DNA of 33,448 nt, taken from contig CAZHAJ010000006.1 of NCBI GenBank assembly GCA_964530215.1, positions 1 to 33,448 of the forward strand, given 5' to 3'. Below the pieces are notes generated by a model. It saw nothing but the letters and a program-made list of their open reading frames with translations. It had not been told where the DNA came from and did no database searches. This stretch comes from JAAXTT01 sp964530215. GTDB lineage: Bacteria; Bacillota; Desulfotomaculia; Desulfotomaculales; Desulfocucumaceae. Of the stretch, positions 1-9,681 are shown in pieces. A program made the position numbers and the translations under genes. Numbering within the stretch: position 1 is the stretch's first letter; each line of letters starts with the position of its first letter.

Positions 1-63
1 AGCTGATAGCTGATAGCTGATAGCTGATAGCTGATAGCTGATAGCTGATAGCTGGCAGCTGGT
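1..63. repeat. Heptanucleotide tandem repeat (AGCTGAT)n
   Basis: Seven perfect head-to-tail copies of AGCTGAT fill bases 1-49. Two degenerate copies (AGCTGGC, AGCTGGT) follow up to about 63. The array starts at the window edge, so its full length is unknown. Each unit places TGA and TAG in successive frames, so it cannot be coding. It ends about 40 bases before the Shine-Dalgarno site of the ygiQ-like gene and may lie in or near its promoter. Copy number in such arrays often varies through slippage; that is general knowledge and not shown here. Confidence 0.95.
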
Positions 64-118
64 GGCTAACTATGATATTCTAATGCTATATGTGCGGTAC
101 TTTTGGAGGTTTTTTGTT

Positions 119-2020
119 TTGAATAAAGCGGATTTTTTGCCGATGAGTATTCAGGAAATGAAAGCACTGGGGTGGGAACAGGCTGATTTTATTATTGTAA
201 CCGGAGATGCATATGTAGATCATCCCAGTTTCGGTGCCGCAATAATCGGTAGAGTATTGGAAGACCAAGGATATAAGGTAGGTATTATTAGTCAGCCGGA
301 TTGGCGGAACATTAAGGAATTTAAAAAACTAGGCAGACCAAGGTTAGGCTGGTTAATTACGGCAGGCAATCTTGATTCAATGGTTAACCACTATACCGCA
401 TCTAAAAAACCTCGATCCAAAGATGCCTATTCTCCCGGCGGGAAGCCGGGTTTAAGGCCGGACAGGGCTACTTTAGTGTATGCACAGCGCTGTCGGCAGG
501 CTTATAAAGAGCCGCCCATTATAATCGGAGGGATAGAAGCTTCGTTAAGACGTTTTGCTCACTACGATTTTTGGGAAGATTCTGTAAGGCGTTCCTTTCT
601 TATTGATGCCAAAGCTGATGTTTTGGTTTACGGTATGGGAGAAAGGGCCATCCGTGCACTGGGGGACGAGTTGGGCAGAAGGAGGGACACTAAAACCCCT
701 GATGAAAAGAAATCAGATATGCCTTTGGGCTATAATATTAAGGGTTGTTGCTATGTATTGAACAGTATTGATTATTTGCGGGACAGAGACTATATTGAAA
801 TACCGTCTTATGAAGCTGTGCTGGCAAGCAAAGAAGATTTTGCCAAAGCCTTTACTATTGAGGAAAGGGAACAGAATCCTTATCTTGGAAAAATATTGGT
901 TCAACCCCATGGAGAACAGTATTTAGTGCAAAACCCACCTGCCTACCCTCTAACCACTGATGAATTGGATTATATATATGAGTTGCCTTTCAGCAGGACA
1001 AGTCATCCCCAATATCAGCAGGCTGTTCCTGCGTTGGAGGAAGTATCTTTTAGTTTGTCGGCTCAGCGAGGTTGTTTTGGGGGCTGTTCCTTTTGTGCTC
1101 TGAATTTTCATCAGGGCAGGATAATACAGCCTCGCTCCAAAGAATCACTGCTTAGGGAAGCCGAAAAAATAATTAAGAGCAGTGGTTTTAAGGGCTATAT
1201 CCATGATGTGGGCGGTCCCACCGCTAACTTTAGAATCAGGGCTTGCTCCAAACAGGAGAAATCAGGTGCATGCAGTCATCGTCAATGTCTGCATCCAAAG
1301 CCTTGTGAAAACATTGAAATTGACCATGGCGATTACCTTAAACTCCTTCGAGAATTGAGAAATCTGCCGGGTGTCAAAAAAGTATTCATTAGATCGGGTA
1401 TTAGATATGATTATCTGATAGCAGATAAAAGTCCCGGCGCCAAGCAATTTCTCAGGGAATTATGTGAGCATCACGTAAGCGGACAGTTGAAGGTGGCTCC
1501 GGAACATGTCTCAGATAAGGTTTTGAATTTGATGGGTAAGCCCTCTAATTTGGTGTACCAGGAATTTAAACGAGCTTTTGACAGAGTAAACAAGCAAATT
1601 GGTAAGGAGCAATATCTTGTTCCGTATTTAATGTCCAGTCACCCGGGTGCTTCCCTTGAAGAGGCTATTGAAATGGCAGAAACAATCAGGGATTGGAACT
1701 ATACTCCTGAACAGGTACAGGATTTTATCCCGACACCGGGCAGCAGGTCCACCTGTATGTATTATACAGGTCTGGACCCCGGTACGATGAACAGAGTATA
1801 TATACCAAGAACCTCCAAGGAAAAGGCAATGCAGCGGGCACTGCTTCAATTCCGCAAGCCGGAAAACTATGAGCTGGTTTATAGTGCTTTGCAAAAGGCG
1901 GGTCGCCAAGATTTAATTGGATTTCACAAGAAGGCGCTGATTCGCCCCCATGGGGCTATACAAAAGAGAAAGGGAAACACAAAGGATGTCAGGGGAGTAA
2001 AGAGAAGCAAGCGTGGGTAA
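119..2020 (+). CDS. YgiQ family radical SAM protein (UPF0313)
   Basis: A 633-residue radical SAM enzyme of the YgiQ/UPF0313 family, whose substrate is not established. The cluster motif CxxxCxxC is at C319, C323 and C326, inside [10 protein letters not shown]. The N-terminal part has the family hallmark [11 protein letters not shown], and [18 protein letters not shown] follows. A basic tail (residues about 605-633) ends the protein. I chose TTG at 119 because GGAGG at 105-109 lies nine bases upstream and the protein then begins [18 protein letters not shown], which matches the usual family start. A longer reading from GTG at 62 would begin inside the heptamer repeat and add 19 residues with no family counterpart. 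It faces the convergent acyltransferase gene with only 12 bases between stops. Confidence 0.93.
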   Translation: MNKADFLPMSIQEMKALGWEQADFIIVTGDAYVDHPSFGAAIIGRVLEDQGYKVGIISQPDWRNIKEFKKLGRPRLGWLITAGNLDSMVNHYTASKKPRSKDAYSPGGKPGLRPDRATLVYAQRCRQAYKEPPIIIGGIEASLRRFAHYDFWEDSVRRSFLIDAKADVLVYGMGERAIRALGDELGRRRDTKTPDEKKSDMPLGYNIKGCCYVLNSIDYLRDRDYIEIPSYEAVLASKEDFAKAFTIEEREQNPYLGKILVQPHGEQYLVQNPPAYPLTTDELDYIYELPFSRTSHPQYQQAVPALEEVSFSLSAQRGCFGGCSFCALNFHQGRIIQPRSKESLLREAEKIIKSSGFKGYIHDVGGPTANFRIRACSKQEKSGACSHRQCLHPKPCENIEIDHGDYLKLLRELRNLPGVKKVFIRSGIRYDYLIADKSPGAKQFLRELCEHHVSGQLKVAPEHVSDKVLNLMGKPSNLVYQEFKRAFDRVNKQIGKEQYLVPYLMSSHPGASLEEAIEMAETIRDWNYTPEQVQDFIPTPGSRSTCMYYTGLDPGTMNRVYIPRTSKEKAMQRALLQFRKPENYELVYSALQKAGRQDLIGFHKKALIRPHGAIQKRKGNTKDVRGVKRSKRG

Positions 2021-2032
2021 GCTTTTTGCATT

Positions 2033-3199
2033 TTAAAACTGTCTATGTTGAAAAATGTAGCTTGATTTTACACTTTTCGTAAAACCTTTGGAGCCCACTA
2101 GGATAGTATTTATAAACGGCATCCGGCCCATTATATAGGAAGCTGTCAAAGACAGGCTGCAGCAGAGGATAACATCGCTAATAAACTGAACGTATATATT
2201 AAGATTCCAGTTTGAGGTGGATTTGCAGATTAGTGAAATAAAAAAGGGGTGTATTAAATAAGCCCCGTAGGTATACTTGCTTGCATTGCTTAAAAGCCTG
2301 CTTATCCGGGCTTTATTTTTCATCAGATAAAGTGACAAAAAATAAAAAAACATAATTGCAAAAAAAGAATATATATACATATTTAAATTTAATGGAGCGG
2401 ATACATTGAAGTTTACAGTGTATCCGTGCTGGCTTAGTGTGGCTGAGGAGGATGTTTTTATTCCTATATAAAGGGCAGAAAGCCCAAAAAAAATAAAACA
2501 ATTGCCTTTGTTGTCAGTTAGCCAATGCTTGAAATTTTGATAATTAAGGGCTATGTATCCGCCAAGACAGAAGTAAAATAGCCATGAAATAAAAATGATA
2601 TGACGATAATCTGTAAAAAAGGCAGTAATCCAGTTGGGATTGTTATTTTTTAGGTGCAACGGGATAAGGTGACCCGCCGTATAGGATATCAGAATATCCA
2701 AAAGAGCAACAGCCACCACTAAATAGATAACTTTATTTTTCATAAGGATGAAAACTTTTCTGATTAACGGGAACATAAAATACATCTGCAGGATCATTAC
2801 TATATACCATAGGTGGTACATTGCTGTCCCTTTTAGTAAGTTTATTCCCGTGATTTCTACGAAATCATGCAAGTTCAAGGCTTTATTTATGGTTACTGCG
2901 GAACTGACGGTGAAAATAAGTGTCCAACATAGATAGGGGATAAGGGTATCTTTTAATCTCTTAACGGTGTACTTAGCTATGTCCAGATGGTGGTAGTGAT
3001 TATAAAACAATACAAATCCAGTTATAAAAATAAAAGTTGGTATTGCAAATCGGTTTATTGTTAACGTAAAGGTTAAAAATAAAACATTGTGGTAACTCAA
3101 AGAGGGCAGCAGATTTATATAGCCCAGCACATGCTGAATTACTACAGCGATAAAGCTTAGCCCCCGTAGTATCTCGATTTCCTGTATTTTTTCCTTCAC
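2033..3199 (-). CDS. Acyltransferase 3 family membrane protein
   Basis: A 388-residue integral membrane protein of the acyltransferase-3 family (OafA/YrhL/IcaC-like), which usually O-acylates surface sugars or cell-wall polymers. It opens with the family start EILRGLSFIAVVIQHV (the Arg-Gly plus a later His are typical) and continues with about ten hydrophobic helices, including a segment near residue 130 reading MYHLWYIVMILQMYFMFPLI. There is no C-terminal SGNH hydrolase domain, so it belongs to the short type. The start is GTG at 3199, with GGAG nine bases upstream. The true substrate cannot be read from the sequence. It is probably a monocistronic unit, since the stress protein gene behind it has its own ribosome site. 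Confidence 0.85.
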   Translation of the reverse strand: MKEKIQEIEILRGLSFIAVVIQHVLGYINLLPSLSYHNVLFLTFTLTINRFAIPTFIFITGFVLFYNHYHHLDIAKYTVKRLKDTLIPYLCWTLIFTVSSAVTINKALNLHDFVEITGINLLKGTAMYHLWYIVMILQMYFMFPLIRKVFILMKNKVIYLVVAVALLDILISYTAGHLIPLHLKNNNPNWITAFFTDYRHIIFISWLFYFCLGGYIALNYQNFKHWLTDNKGNCFIFFGLSALYIGIKTSSSATLSQHGYTVNFNVSAPLNLNMYIYSFFAIMFFYFLSLYLMKNKARISRLLSNASKYTYGAYLIHPFFISLICKSTSNWNLNIYVQFISDVILCCSLSLTASYIMGRMPFINTILVGSKGFTKSVKSSYIFQHRQF

Positions 3200-3256
3200 T
3201 TAAAACTGCTCCATTGATAAATAATTTACAAAAAACGTGAATTTGCCAAAATCCAG

Positions 3257-3688
3257 CTATTTTATGATAAGTACAGAGCAGTCGCAGTATTTAACCACTT
3301 TGCTGCTGACACTGCCCATTAAAAATCCTTGGATTTCTCCAAGTCCTCTGTTAGCCAGTACAATTAAGTCATAGACACCTTCTTTTGCTTCCTTGCAAAT
3401 CTCATGGCTGGGATTGCCTTTGCGCAATTTGGTTTCTATTTCTATTCCGGAGTCTGCGAATTTTTCCTCCACCATGGTGAGCATAACAACTCCAAATCGT
3501 TCAACTTCCTTAAGAAAAGCCTTGTAGGAAGCTCCGGCATAATCATATTGAGCGTAAATAGGGGTTTTGGGTACAACGTAGAGTACAGTTACCTTGGCAC
3601 CAACTGATTCTGCCAACTGGATTCCCTTTTCTATTGCATCTTCAGAGCGGTGAGAACCGTCAGTGGGGATTAAAATGCGTTTATACAT
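3257..3688 (-). CDS. Universal stress protein (UspA family)
   Basis: A 143-residue single-domain universal stress protein. It begins MYKRILIPTDGS, the typical first strand and loop of the fold, and has the late nucleotide loop A112-N-R-G115-x9-G125-S126. This matches the ATP-binding pattern G-x2-G-x9-G(S/T) except that the first glycine is alanine, so ATP binding is likely but not certain. I prefer the second ATG (3688) over the one at 3697. The Shine-Dalgarno AGGGGG almost touches the first ATG but is about ten bases from the second, and the domain begins there. The specific stress signal or partner is unknown. Confidence 0.88.
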   Translation of the reverse strand: MYKRILIPTDGSHRSEDAIEKGIQLAESVGAKVTVLYVVPKTPIYAQYDYAGASYKAFLKEVERFGVVMLTMVEEKFADSGIEIETKLRKGNPSHEICKEAKEGVYDLIVLANRGLGEIQGFLMGSVSSKVVKYCDCSVLIIK

Positions 3689-3976
3689 ACAGAACATACC
3701 CCCTAATATAATATTTAACTAAATTGTACACCTTCGGAGATGAAGCAACAAGGGGAATCTTAGTGGGCTATAGGCAAAAGAAAAAGGCAGTTTAACGTCA
3801 TGCCCAGGACTCAATGCTGCAACCACCTTTGCAATGCGCCACCGGGCGCAGCATCCAACGTTTTCTTAATATTTTAACCACCTCCCGGAGAAATTTGCAG
3901 GCTTTGCATCATACATTAAAATATGTTTCTATAGTTGATTTAATGCTAAATAGTAGTGTTTTGCAGGGCATAGGAT

Positions 3977-4040
3977 TTGCCGGAATATATTTTTCTTCCT
4001 ATAAAGGTGAATTTGGGTTAAAATCAAAGGAATCCGGCAA
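3977..4040. repeat. Inverted repeat in a long intergenic region
   Basis: The 565-base stretch between the stress protein gene and groEL (3689-4253) has no convincing gene. It contains the inverted repeat TTGCCGGA (3977-3984) / TCCGGCAA (4033-4040) with 48 bases between arms, and a short hairpin TGCGCC/GGCGCA at 3835-3850. An open frame at 3814-4077 has no ribosome site and no recognisable protein character. The groEL promoter and operator occupy the right end. The repeat may be a copy of a dispersed intergenic element, but that cannot be tested from one copy. Confidence 0.4.
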
Positions 4041-4089
4041 TAATTTTAGTGTAATGCCTGTTTTTATCTTTAATTAGATATATTCAGCT

Positions 4090-4118
4090 TTGCTCTAGGC
4101 AGGATATTTTTGTATTAT
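4090..4118 (+). promoter_or_regulatory. Predicted sigma-A promoter of groEL
   Basis: TTGCTC (4090-4095), a 17-base spacer and TATTAT (4113-4118). The -10 box matches the consensus at five of six positions, while the -35 box is weak. The predicted start of transcription falls at the first bases of the CIRCE operator, which is where HrcA would block initiation. Confidence 0.6.
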
Positions 4119-4125
4119 TTCACTG

Positions 4126-4152
4126 TTAGCACTCATAGGCAATGAGTGCTAA
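4126..4152. promoter_or_regulatory. CIRCE operator (HrcA binding site)
   Basis: A perfect match to TTAGCACTC-N9-GAGTGCTAA: left arm 4126-4134, nine-base spacer ATAGGCAAT, right arm 4144-4152. This is the HrcA repressor site that controls groESL and dnaK operons in Gram-positive bacteria. It lies about 100 bases upstream of the groEL start codon and directly after the predicted -10 box, so the downstream orphan groEL should be heat-shock controlled by HrcA. A short palindrome CCGTAA-T-TTACGG at 4193-4205 lies further downstream in the leader and is unexplained. Confidence 0.97.
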
Positions 4153-4160
4153 CATAATAG

Positions 4161-5948
<1,788 letters not shown>

Positions 5949-5978
5949 AAGTTCATAAGTCAGTAAAGTTTTTGACTG

Positions 5979-6002
5979 GGGTGCTCTGGATTAAGAGCAC
6001 CC
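5979..6002 (+). terminator. Hairpin after groEL, probable terminator
   Basis: A nine-base perfect stem, GGGTGCTCT (5979-5987) with AGAGCACCC (5994-6002), closes a six-base loop 31 bases after the groEL stop. The tail TATATTTA is only moderately T-rich, so the terminator is likely but not ideal. It separates groEL from the convergent small membrane gene. Confidence 0.6.
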
Positions 6003-6038
6003 TATATTTATGCATACCGTTAGAAAAACTGGCTGTTA

Positions 6039-6227
6039 TTAATTAAAGATGTCCATCTCAAAATGAAAGTGCAGCAGTAAAAGAGCCAGTACCAGTTTGA
6101 TACCTGTTTTCAGCAGACCTTTGTTTTTTGCTGTGCCGGAACAGGCGATATTACAAAAATCCCATATAAATGCCAATAAAACTACCAGTCCTGCCACAGC
6201 ACATAAAATTGAAATGACAGCTTCCAT
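6039..6227 (-). CDS. Small two-helix membrane protein, function unknown
   Basis: A 62-residue protein I do not recognise. It is a real gene by its start: AAGGAGGT lies seven bases before the ATG at 6227, a near-perfect ribosome site. Residues about 4-24 form a first hydrophobic helix and about 41-54 a second, joined by a short basic loop (GTAKNKGLLK). Two cysteines (in FCNIACSG) lie at the end of the first helix. It stands alone, convergent to groEL and divergent from the flavodiiron gene. The layout resembles many small membrane proteins, but nothing in the sequence points to a specific function. Confidence 0.7.
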   Translation of the reverse strand: MEAVISILCAVAGLVVLLAFIWDFCNIACSGTAKNKGLLKTGIKLVLALLLLHFHFEMDIFN

Positions 6228-6417
6228 AATAACACCTCCTTTGGTAATTATATGGCTGTCATTAGGGTAAAAATTACTTATAAAGAAGATTTAACATAAT
6301 GGTATTGAATATACATTTACCAAAATAGCTTACATCTTTCCTTCCTATATGGTATTGTTTTAATAATAATCAGGGCTGACCACAGTAGCATAATATAAAA
6401 ATGTAAGGAGGAAAAAA

Positions 6418-7596
6418 ATGATAAAAATTAAAGACAACATATATTGGGTGGGCATTAAGGATTGGGAATTAAAAAAATTTCATGGTGAAGAATTGTCTAC
6501 ACACCGGGGATCCACTTATAATTCATATTTGATTAAAGATCAAAAAAACGTTTTGGTGGATACCGTCTGGACTCCCTTTAAGGACGTTTTTCTTGCAAAG
6601 CTTGAAAATGAAATAGGTATAGAAAATATAAGTGCAATAGTAATTAACCACGTTGAACAGGACCACGGCGGAAGCCTAGGCGCTCTAATGGAAAAGATAC
6701 CTGACACCCCCATTTACTGCAGTAAAAACGGAGCCATGATGATAAGGAGGCATTTCCATAAGGATTGGAATTTCAAGGTGGTGAAAACCGGCGATGCTTT
6801 AGAAATCGGTGAAAGCAAATTGATCTTTGTTGAAATGCCCATGCTTCACTGGCCGGACTCCATGGCAACCTATGTTTCCGGGTCAAATGTACTTCTGTCA
6901 AACGATGCTTTCGGTCAGCATTATGCTTCTCCCTTTATGTACAATGATCAGGTGGACCAGTGTGAGCTGTTTCAGGAAGCTATGAAGTATTATGCAAATA
7001 TTCTTACACCCTTCAGTAAACTGGTTAAGTCTAAGATCAACGAGATTAAGGGCCTCAATCTTCCTATAGACATGATTGCCCCAAGTCATGGAGTAATTTG
7101 GAGAGAAAACCCTATGCAAATTGTAGATAAGTATGACTTATGGGCTTCTGACTATCAAGAACAGACTGTCAGCGTACTCTATAATACCATGTGGGGAGCT
7201 ACTAAAAACATGGCTTCAGCCATTGCTCAAGGTTTAGAAAAGCAGGGAGTAGGAGTTAAGCTGTTCAATATTGGCAAAATTGATAAAAATGACGTTATAA
7301 CCGAAGTTTTTAAATCCAAAGGTGTTATTATGGGTTGTTCAACTGAAAACAGGGGTGTCTTAAGTGATACCGCTTCACTTTTGGAAGTAATAAGGGGGCT
7401 GCAGTTTAAAAATAAAGCGGCCGCTGCCTTTGGTTCTTATGGTTGGAGCGGAGAGTCCGTGAAGATGGTGGAGGACAGGCTCAGAGAAGCCGGTTTAAAT
7501 ATTATTATGGAAGGTATAAAGGTTCAGTATGAACCCAGTCAGGATGAGTTGATTCAGTGTGTAGCCTTTGGTGAGGAATTTGCTTCTAAGATGTAA
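6418..7596 (+). CDS. Flavodiiron protein (FprA-type A-flavoprotein)
   Basis: A 392-residue cytoplasmic flavodiiron protein that reduces O2 to water and/or NO to N2O in anaerobes. The N-terminal metallo-beta-lactamase-like domain carries the full di-iron ligand set: H78-x-E80-x-D82-H83, H144 (MLHWPDSM), D163 (SNDAFGQH) and H224 (PSHGVIW). The C-terminal flavodoxin domain (about 252-390) starts with the FMN phosphate loop YNTMWGATKNMA and has a second FMN contact at GSYGWSGESV. There is no rubredoxin or NAD(P)H oxidoreductase extension, so it needs an external electron donor (class A architecture). A strong AAGGAGG precedes the ATG. It is a single gene bounded by a hairpin at 7607-7641. Confidence 0.96.
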   Translation: MIKIKDNIYWVGIKDWELKKFHGEELSTHRGSTYNSYLIKDQKNVLVDTVWTPFKDVFLAKLENEIGIENISAIVINHVEQDHGGSLGALMEKIPDTPIYCSKNGAMMIRRHFHKDWNFKVVKTGDALEIGESKLIFVEMPMLHWPDSMATYVSGSNVLLSNDAFGQHYASPFMYNDQVDQCELFQEAMKYYANILTPFSKLVKSKINEIKGLNLPIDMIAPSHGVIWRENPMQIVDKYDLWASDYQEQTVSVLYNTMWGATKNMASAIAQGLEKQGVGVKLFNIGKIDKNDVITEVFKSKGVIMGCSTENRGVLSDTASLLEVIRGLQFKNKAAAAFGSYGWSGESVKMVEDRLREAGLNIIMEGIKVQYEPSQDELIQCVAFGEEFASKM

Positions 7597-7606
7597 TTTA
7601 GAAATT

Positions 7607-7641
7607 AAATTGCCGACCTGTGAATTATGGGTCGGCAATTT
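7607..7641 (+). terminator. Hairpin after the flavodiiron gene
   Basis: A twelve-base perfect stem (AAATTGCCGACC with GGTCGGCAATTT) and an eleven-base loop, eleven bases after the stop codon. A downstream T-run is lacking except for the T's in the 3' arm. It is probably a terminator or an mRNA 3' stabiliser. Confidence 0.6.
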
Positions 7642-7673
7642 GCAGGATGGTCGCCAAAGGGCGAATTTGTTTT

Positions 7674-7701
7674 TTGATGCAGCAGCTTTATAGGATATAA
7701 T
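7674..7701 (+). promoter_or_regulatory. Predicted sigma-A promoter of the cyclophilin gene
   Basis: TTGATG (7674-7679), a 16-base spacer and a perfect TATAAT (7696-7701). It lies 35 bases before the TTG start of the cyclophilin gene and probably also serves the acyl-CoA synthetase. Confidence 0.6.
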
Positions 7702-7735
7702 GAAAAAGTTAATATATTAATGGGGAGGGAATATT

Positions 7736-8161
7736 TTGAAAAAAGTTACTATTGAAACTGATAAGGGTAATATTGTGCTGGAAATGTTTGATCAAGAAGC
7801 TCCCAATACCGTGGGAAATTTTGAGTCATTGATCAGTAAAGGATTTTATAATGGACTTACTTTCCACAGGGTGATTCCCGGTTTTGTTGTACAAGGTGGT
7901 TGCCCCGCAGGTAATGGTACCGGTGGTCCGGGATATGCCATTCCCTGTGAGATTAACCCCAATAAAAATGTTCGGGGAGCCCTTGCCATGGCCCATGCTG
8001 GGAAAGATACGGGAGGCAGTCAGTTCTATATATGTTTAGGAGATTTTCCGCATCTGGATGGCGTACATACGGTTTTTGGTAAAGTGATCGAGGGTATGGA
8101 CGTGGTTGAGGGGATTGAAGCGGGCGACAAAATGAAAAATGTTACCATTGAAGATATCTGA
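7736..8161 (+). CDS. Peptidyl-prolyl cis-trans isomerase, cyclophilin type
   Basis: A 141-residue single-domain cyclophilin that catalyses proline cis-trans isomerisation during folding. No signal peptide is present, so it is cytoplasmic. The active-site signature [13 protein letters not shown] supplies R45, F50 and Q53, followed by [24 protein letters not shown] near residues 94-117. The usual active-site tryptophan is leucine (L107), as in many short bacterial forms. The start is TTG at 7736, with GGGAGGG about six bases upstream. The acyl-CoA synthetase follows 35 bases later and may be co-transcribed. Confidence 0.96.
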   Translation: MKKVTIETDKGNIVLEMFDQEAPNTVGNFESLISKGFYNGLTFHRVIPGFVVQGGCPAGNGTGGPGYAIPCEINPNKNVRGALAMAHAGKDTGGSQFYICLGDFPHLDGVHTVFGKVIEGMDVVEGIEAGDKMKNVTIEDI

Positions 8162-8196
8162 TGACAGATTAATAAGGCGATGGGAGGGAAGAAGAA

Positions 8197-9666
8197 ATGC
8201 TTATATCCGATTTACATAAAGAAAAATACATGTGGGATCCGGACAGTATAGCCTTGAGTTTCCAGGGCAGTAAAATTTCATATGTTAATTTGGAAAACTA
8301 TATTGAACAGTTTGCCAGGTATCTATGTCATAAGGGTTTAAAAGCAGGGGAGCGGGTAGCCATCGCCCTCCCCAATTGTCCTGAGTTCATTTATGCATAT
8401 ATGGGAGTGGTCAGAGCCGGGGGTGTAGCGGTGCCCATAAATATGCTGCAAGCTCCCGCTGAACTTTTTTATATCATGATTGATTCAGAATCAAAATTTA
8501 TTATTACCAATGAAATTATCGGAGCTCAAATTAGCAATGCGTCAGAGTTTTCTTCCGGACTTATAATATTAAATGAAGAGAGCATGGAAGAGATTATGGT
8601 AGCCTCCCAGGCTGTCTTCAAAGAGCCGGATGCCAATGACATCTGCACTTTTTTATATACTTCGGGAACCACCGGCCGACCCAAAGCGGCAATGCTGACT
8701 CATGATAACTTCTTAAGCAATGTAAAAAGTATTGATGAGGTTGCCAAGCTGGACAGCAGGGAAAATTTTCTAACTGTACTCCCAATGTTCCATAGTTTCG
8801 GTTGGACGGTATGTGTTCTTTTTCCACTATTTTTAGGTTGTACCATAACTATTTTAGACGGTTTAAAGCCAAAAGAAACGCTCAATCTTTTGTTAACAGA
8901 AGGAATTACGGTATTCTGTGGTGTGCCCAGTATGTTTTCGGTGCTGCTTAAGACCAGTCAGAAAGTGGTTTTTCCCAAGCTGAAATTTGCCATTTCCGGC
9001 GGGGACTCCATATCTAAAGAGGTTATGGAAGCCTTTGAAGAAAATTTTGGTTTTCCCATTTGTGAAGGGTACGGGCTGTCTGAGGCCTCTCCGGTAGTTA
9101 CAATAAATCCCCTCTATGGTGTCAGAAAGATTATGTCCATCGGATTACCCTTGCCCGGAGTGGAAGTTGTAATTGTTAATGACAGCGGACAGACAGTACC
9201 CGCCGGTGAAATAGGTGAGTTGCTGGTTAAAGGTGGCAACGTGATGAAGGGTTATTATAAGCACGAGGAAGAGACCCGCCAGGTTATTAAGGATGGTTGG
9301 CTTTATACGGGGGATTTGGCTTACAAAGACGATGACGGGTATATTTTTATAGCGGGGCGCAAAAAAGAGCTGATAATAACTACCGGATTTAACGTGTATC
9401 CCAGGGAAATAGAAGAGGCCTTGGAGCAGCATCCAAAAGTGGCTGAAGCTGCTGTTGTTGGAATTCACCACACCTTGAAAGGTGAAGTGGTTAAAGCTTT
9501 TGTTGTTCCCAGGGAAGAAGAACAGGTTCCGGACAAAAAGGAACTGTCTTTCTTTTTAAAAGATAAGTTGGCTAACTATAAAATCCCGGAAGAATATGTG
9601 TTTACCGCCGATCTACCCAGAGGTCCCAGTGGTAAGATATTGAAAAGAAAACTATCAGAAGGGTAG
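8197..9666 (+). CDS. AMP-forming acyl-CoA synthetase (fatty-acid-CoA ligase family)
   Basis: A 489-residue member of the ANL adenylating superfamily that activates a carboxylic acid to an acyl-AMP and then to acyl-CoA. The P-loop-like A3 motif LYTSGTTGRPKAAMLTH lies near residues 151-167, EGYGLSEASPVV near 290, the ribose-binding YTGDLAYKDDDGYIFIAGRKKE near 370-390, and the catalytic lysine region PRGPSGKILKRKL at the C-terminus. The chain is shorter than typical long-chain ligases (about 560), so a medium- or short-chain acid is possible; the substrate cannot be read. GGAGGG precedes the ATG. The gene is convergent with the P-type ATPase gene, with 15 bases between them. Confidence 0.93.
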   Translation: MLISDLHKEKYMWDPDSIALSFQGSKISYVNLENYIEQFARYLCHKGLKAGERVAIALPNCPEFIYAYMGVVRAGGVAVPINMLQAPAELFYIMIDSESKFIITNEIIGAQISNASEFSSGLIILNEESMEEIMVASQAVFKEPDANDICTFLYTSGTTGRPKAAMLTHDNFLSNVKSIDEVAKLDSRENFLTVLPMFHSFGWTVCVLFPLFLGCTITILDGLKPKETLNLLLTEGITVFCGVPSMFSVLLKTSQKVVFPKLKFAISGGDSISKEVMEAFEENFGFPICEGYGLSEASPVVTINPLYGVRKIMSIGLPLPGVEVVIVNDSGQTVPAGEIGELLVKGGNVMKGYYKHEEETRQVIKDGWLYTGDLAYKDDDGYIFIAGRKKELIITTGFNVYPREIEEALEQHPKVAEAAVVGIHHTLKGEVVKAFVVPREEEQVPDKKELSFFLKDKLANYKIPEEYVFTADLPRGPSGKILKRKLSEG

Positions 9667-9681
9667 ATCTTTAATAAGTAT

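Noticed and set aside
62..118. Longer ygiQ-like start at GTG 62
   Set aside because: It would begin inside the heptamer repeat without a ribosome site, while TTG 119 has GGAGG at the right distance and gives the normal family N-terminus.
3814..4077. Open frame of 87 codons upstream of groEL, considered as a degraded groES or small gene
   Set aside because: No ribosome site, no GroES motif (such as the mobile loop GG-hydrophobic pattern), and low-complexity translation; the region is better read as intergenic.
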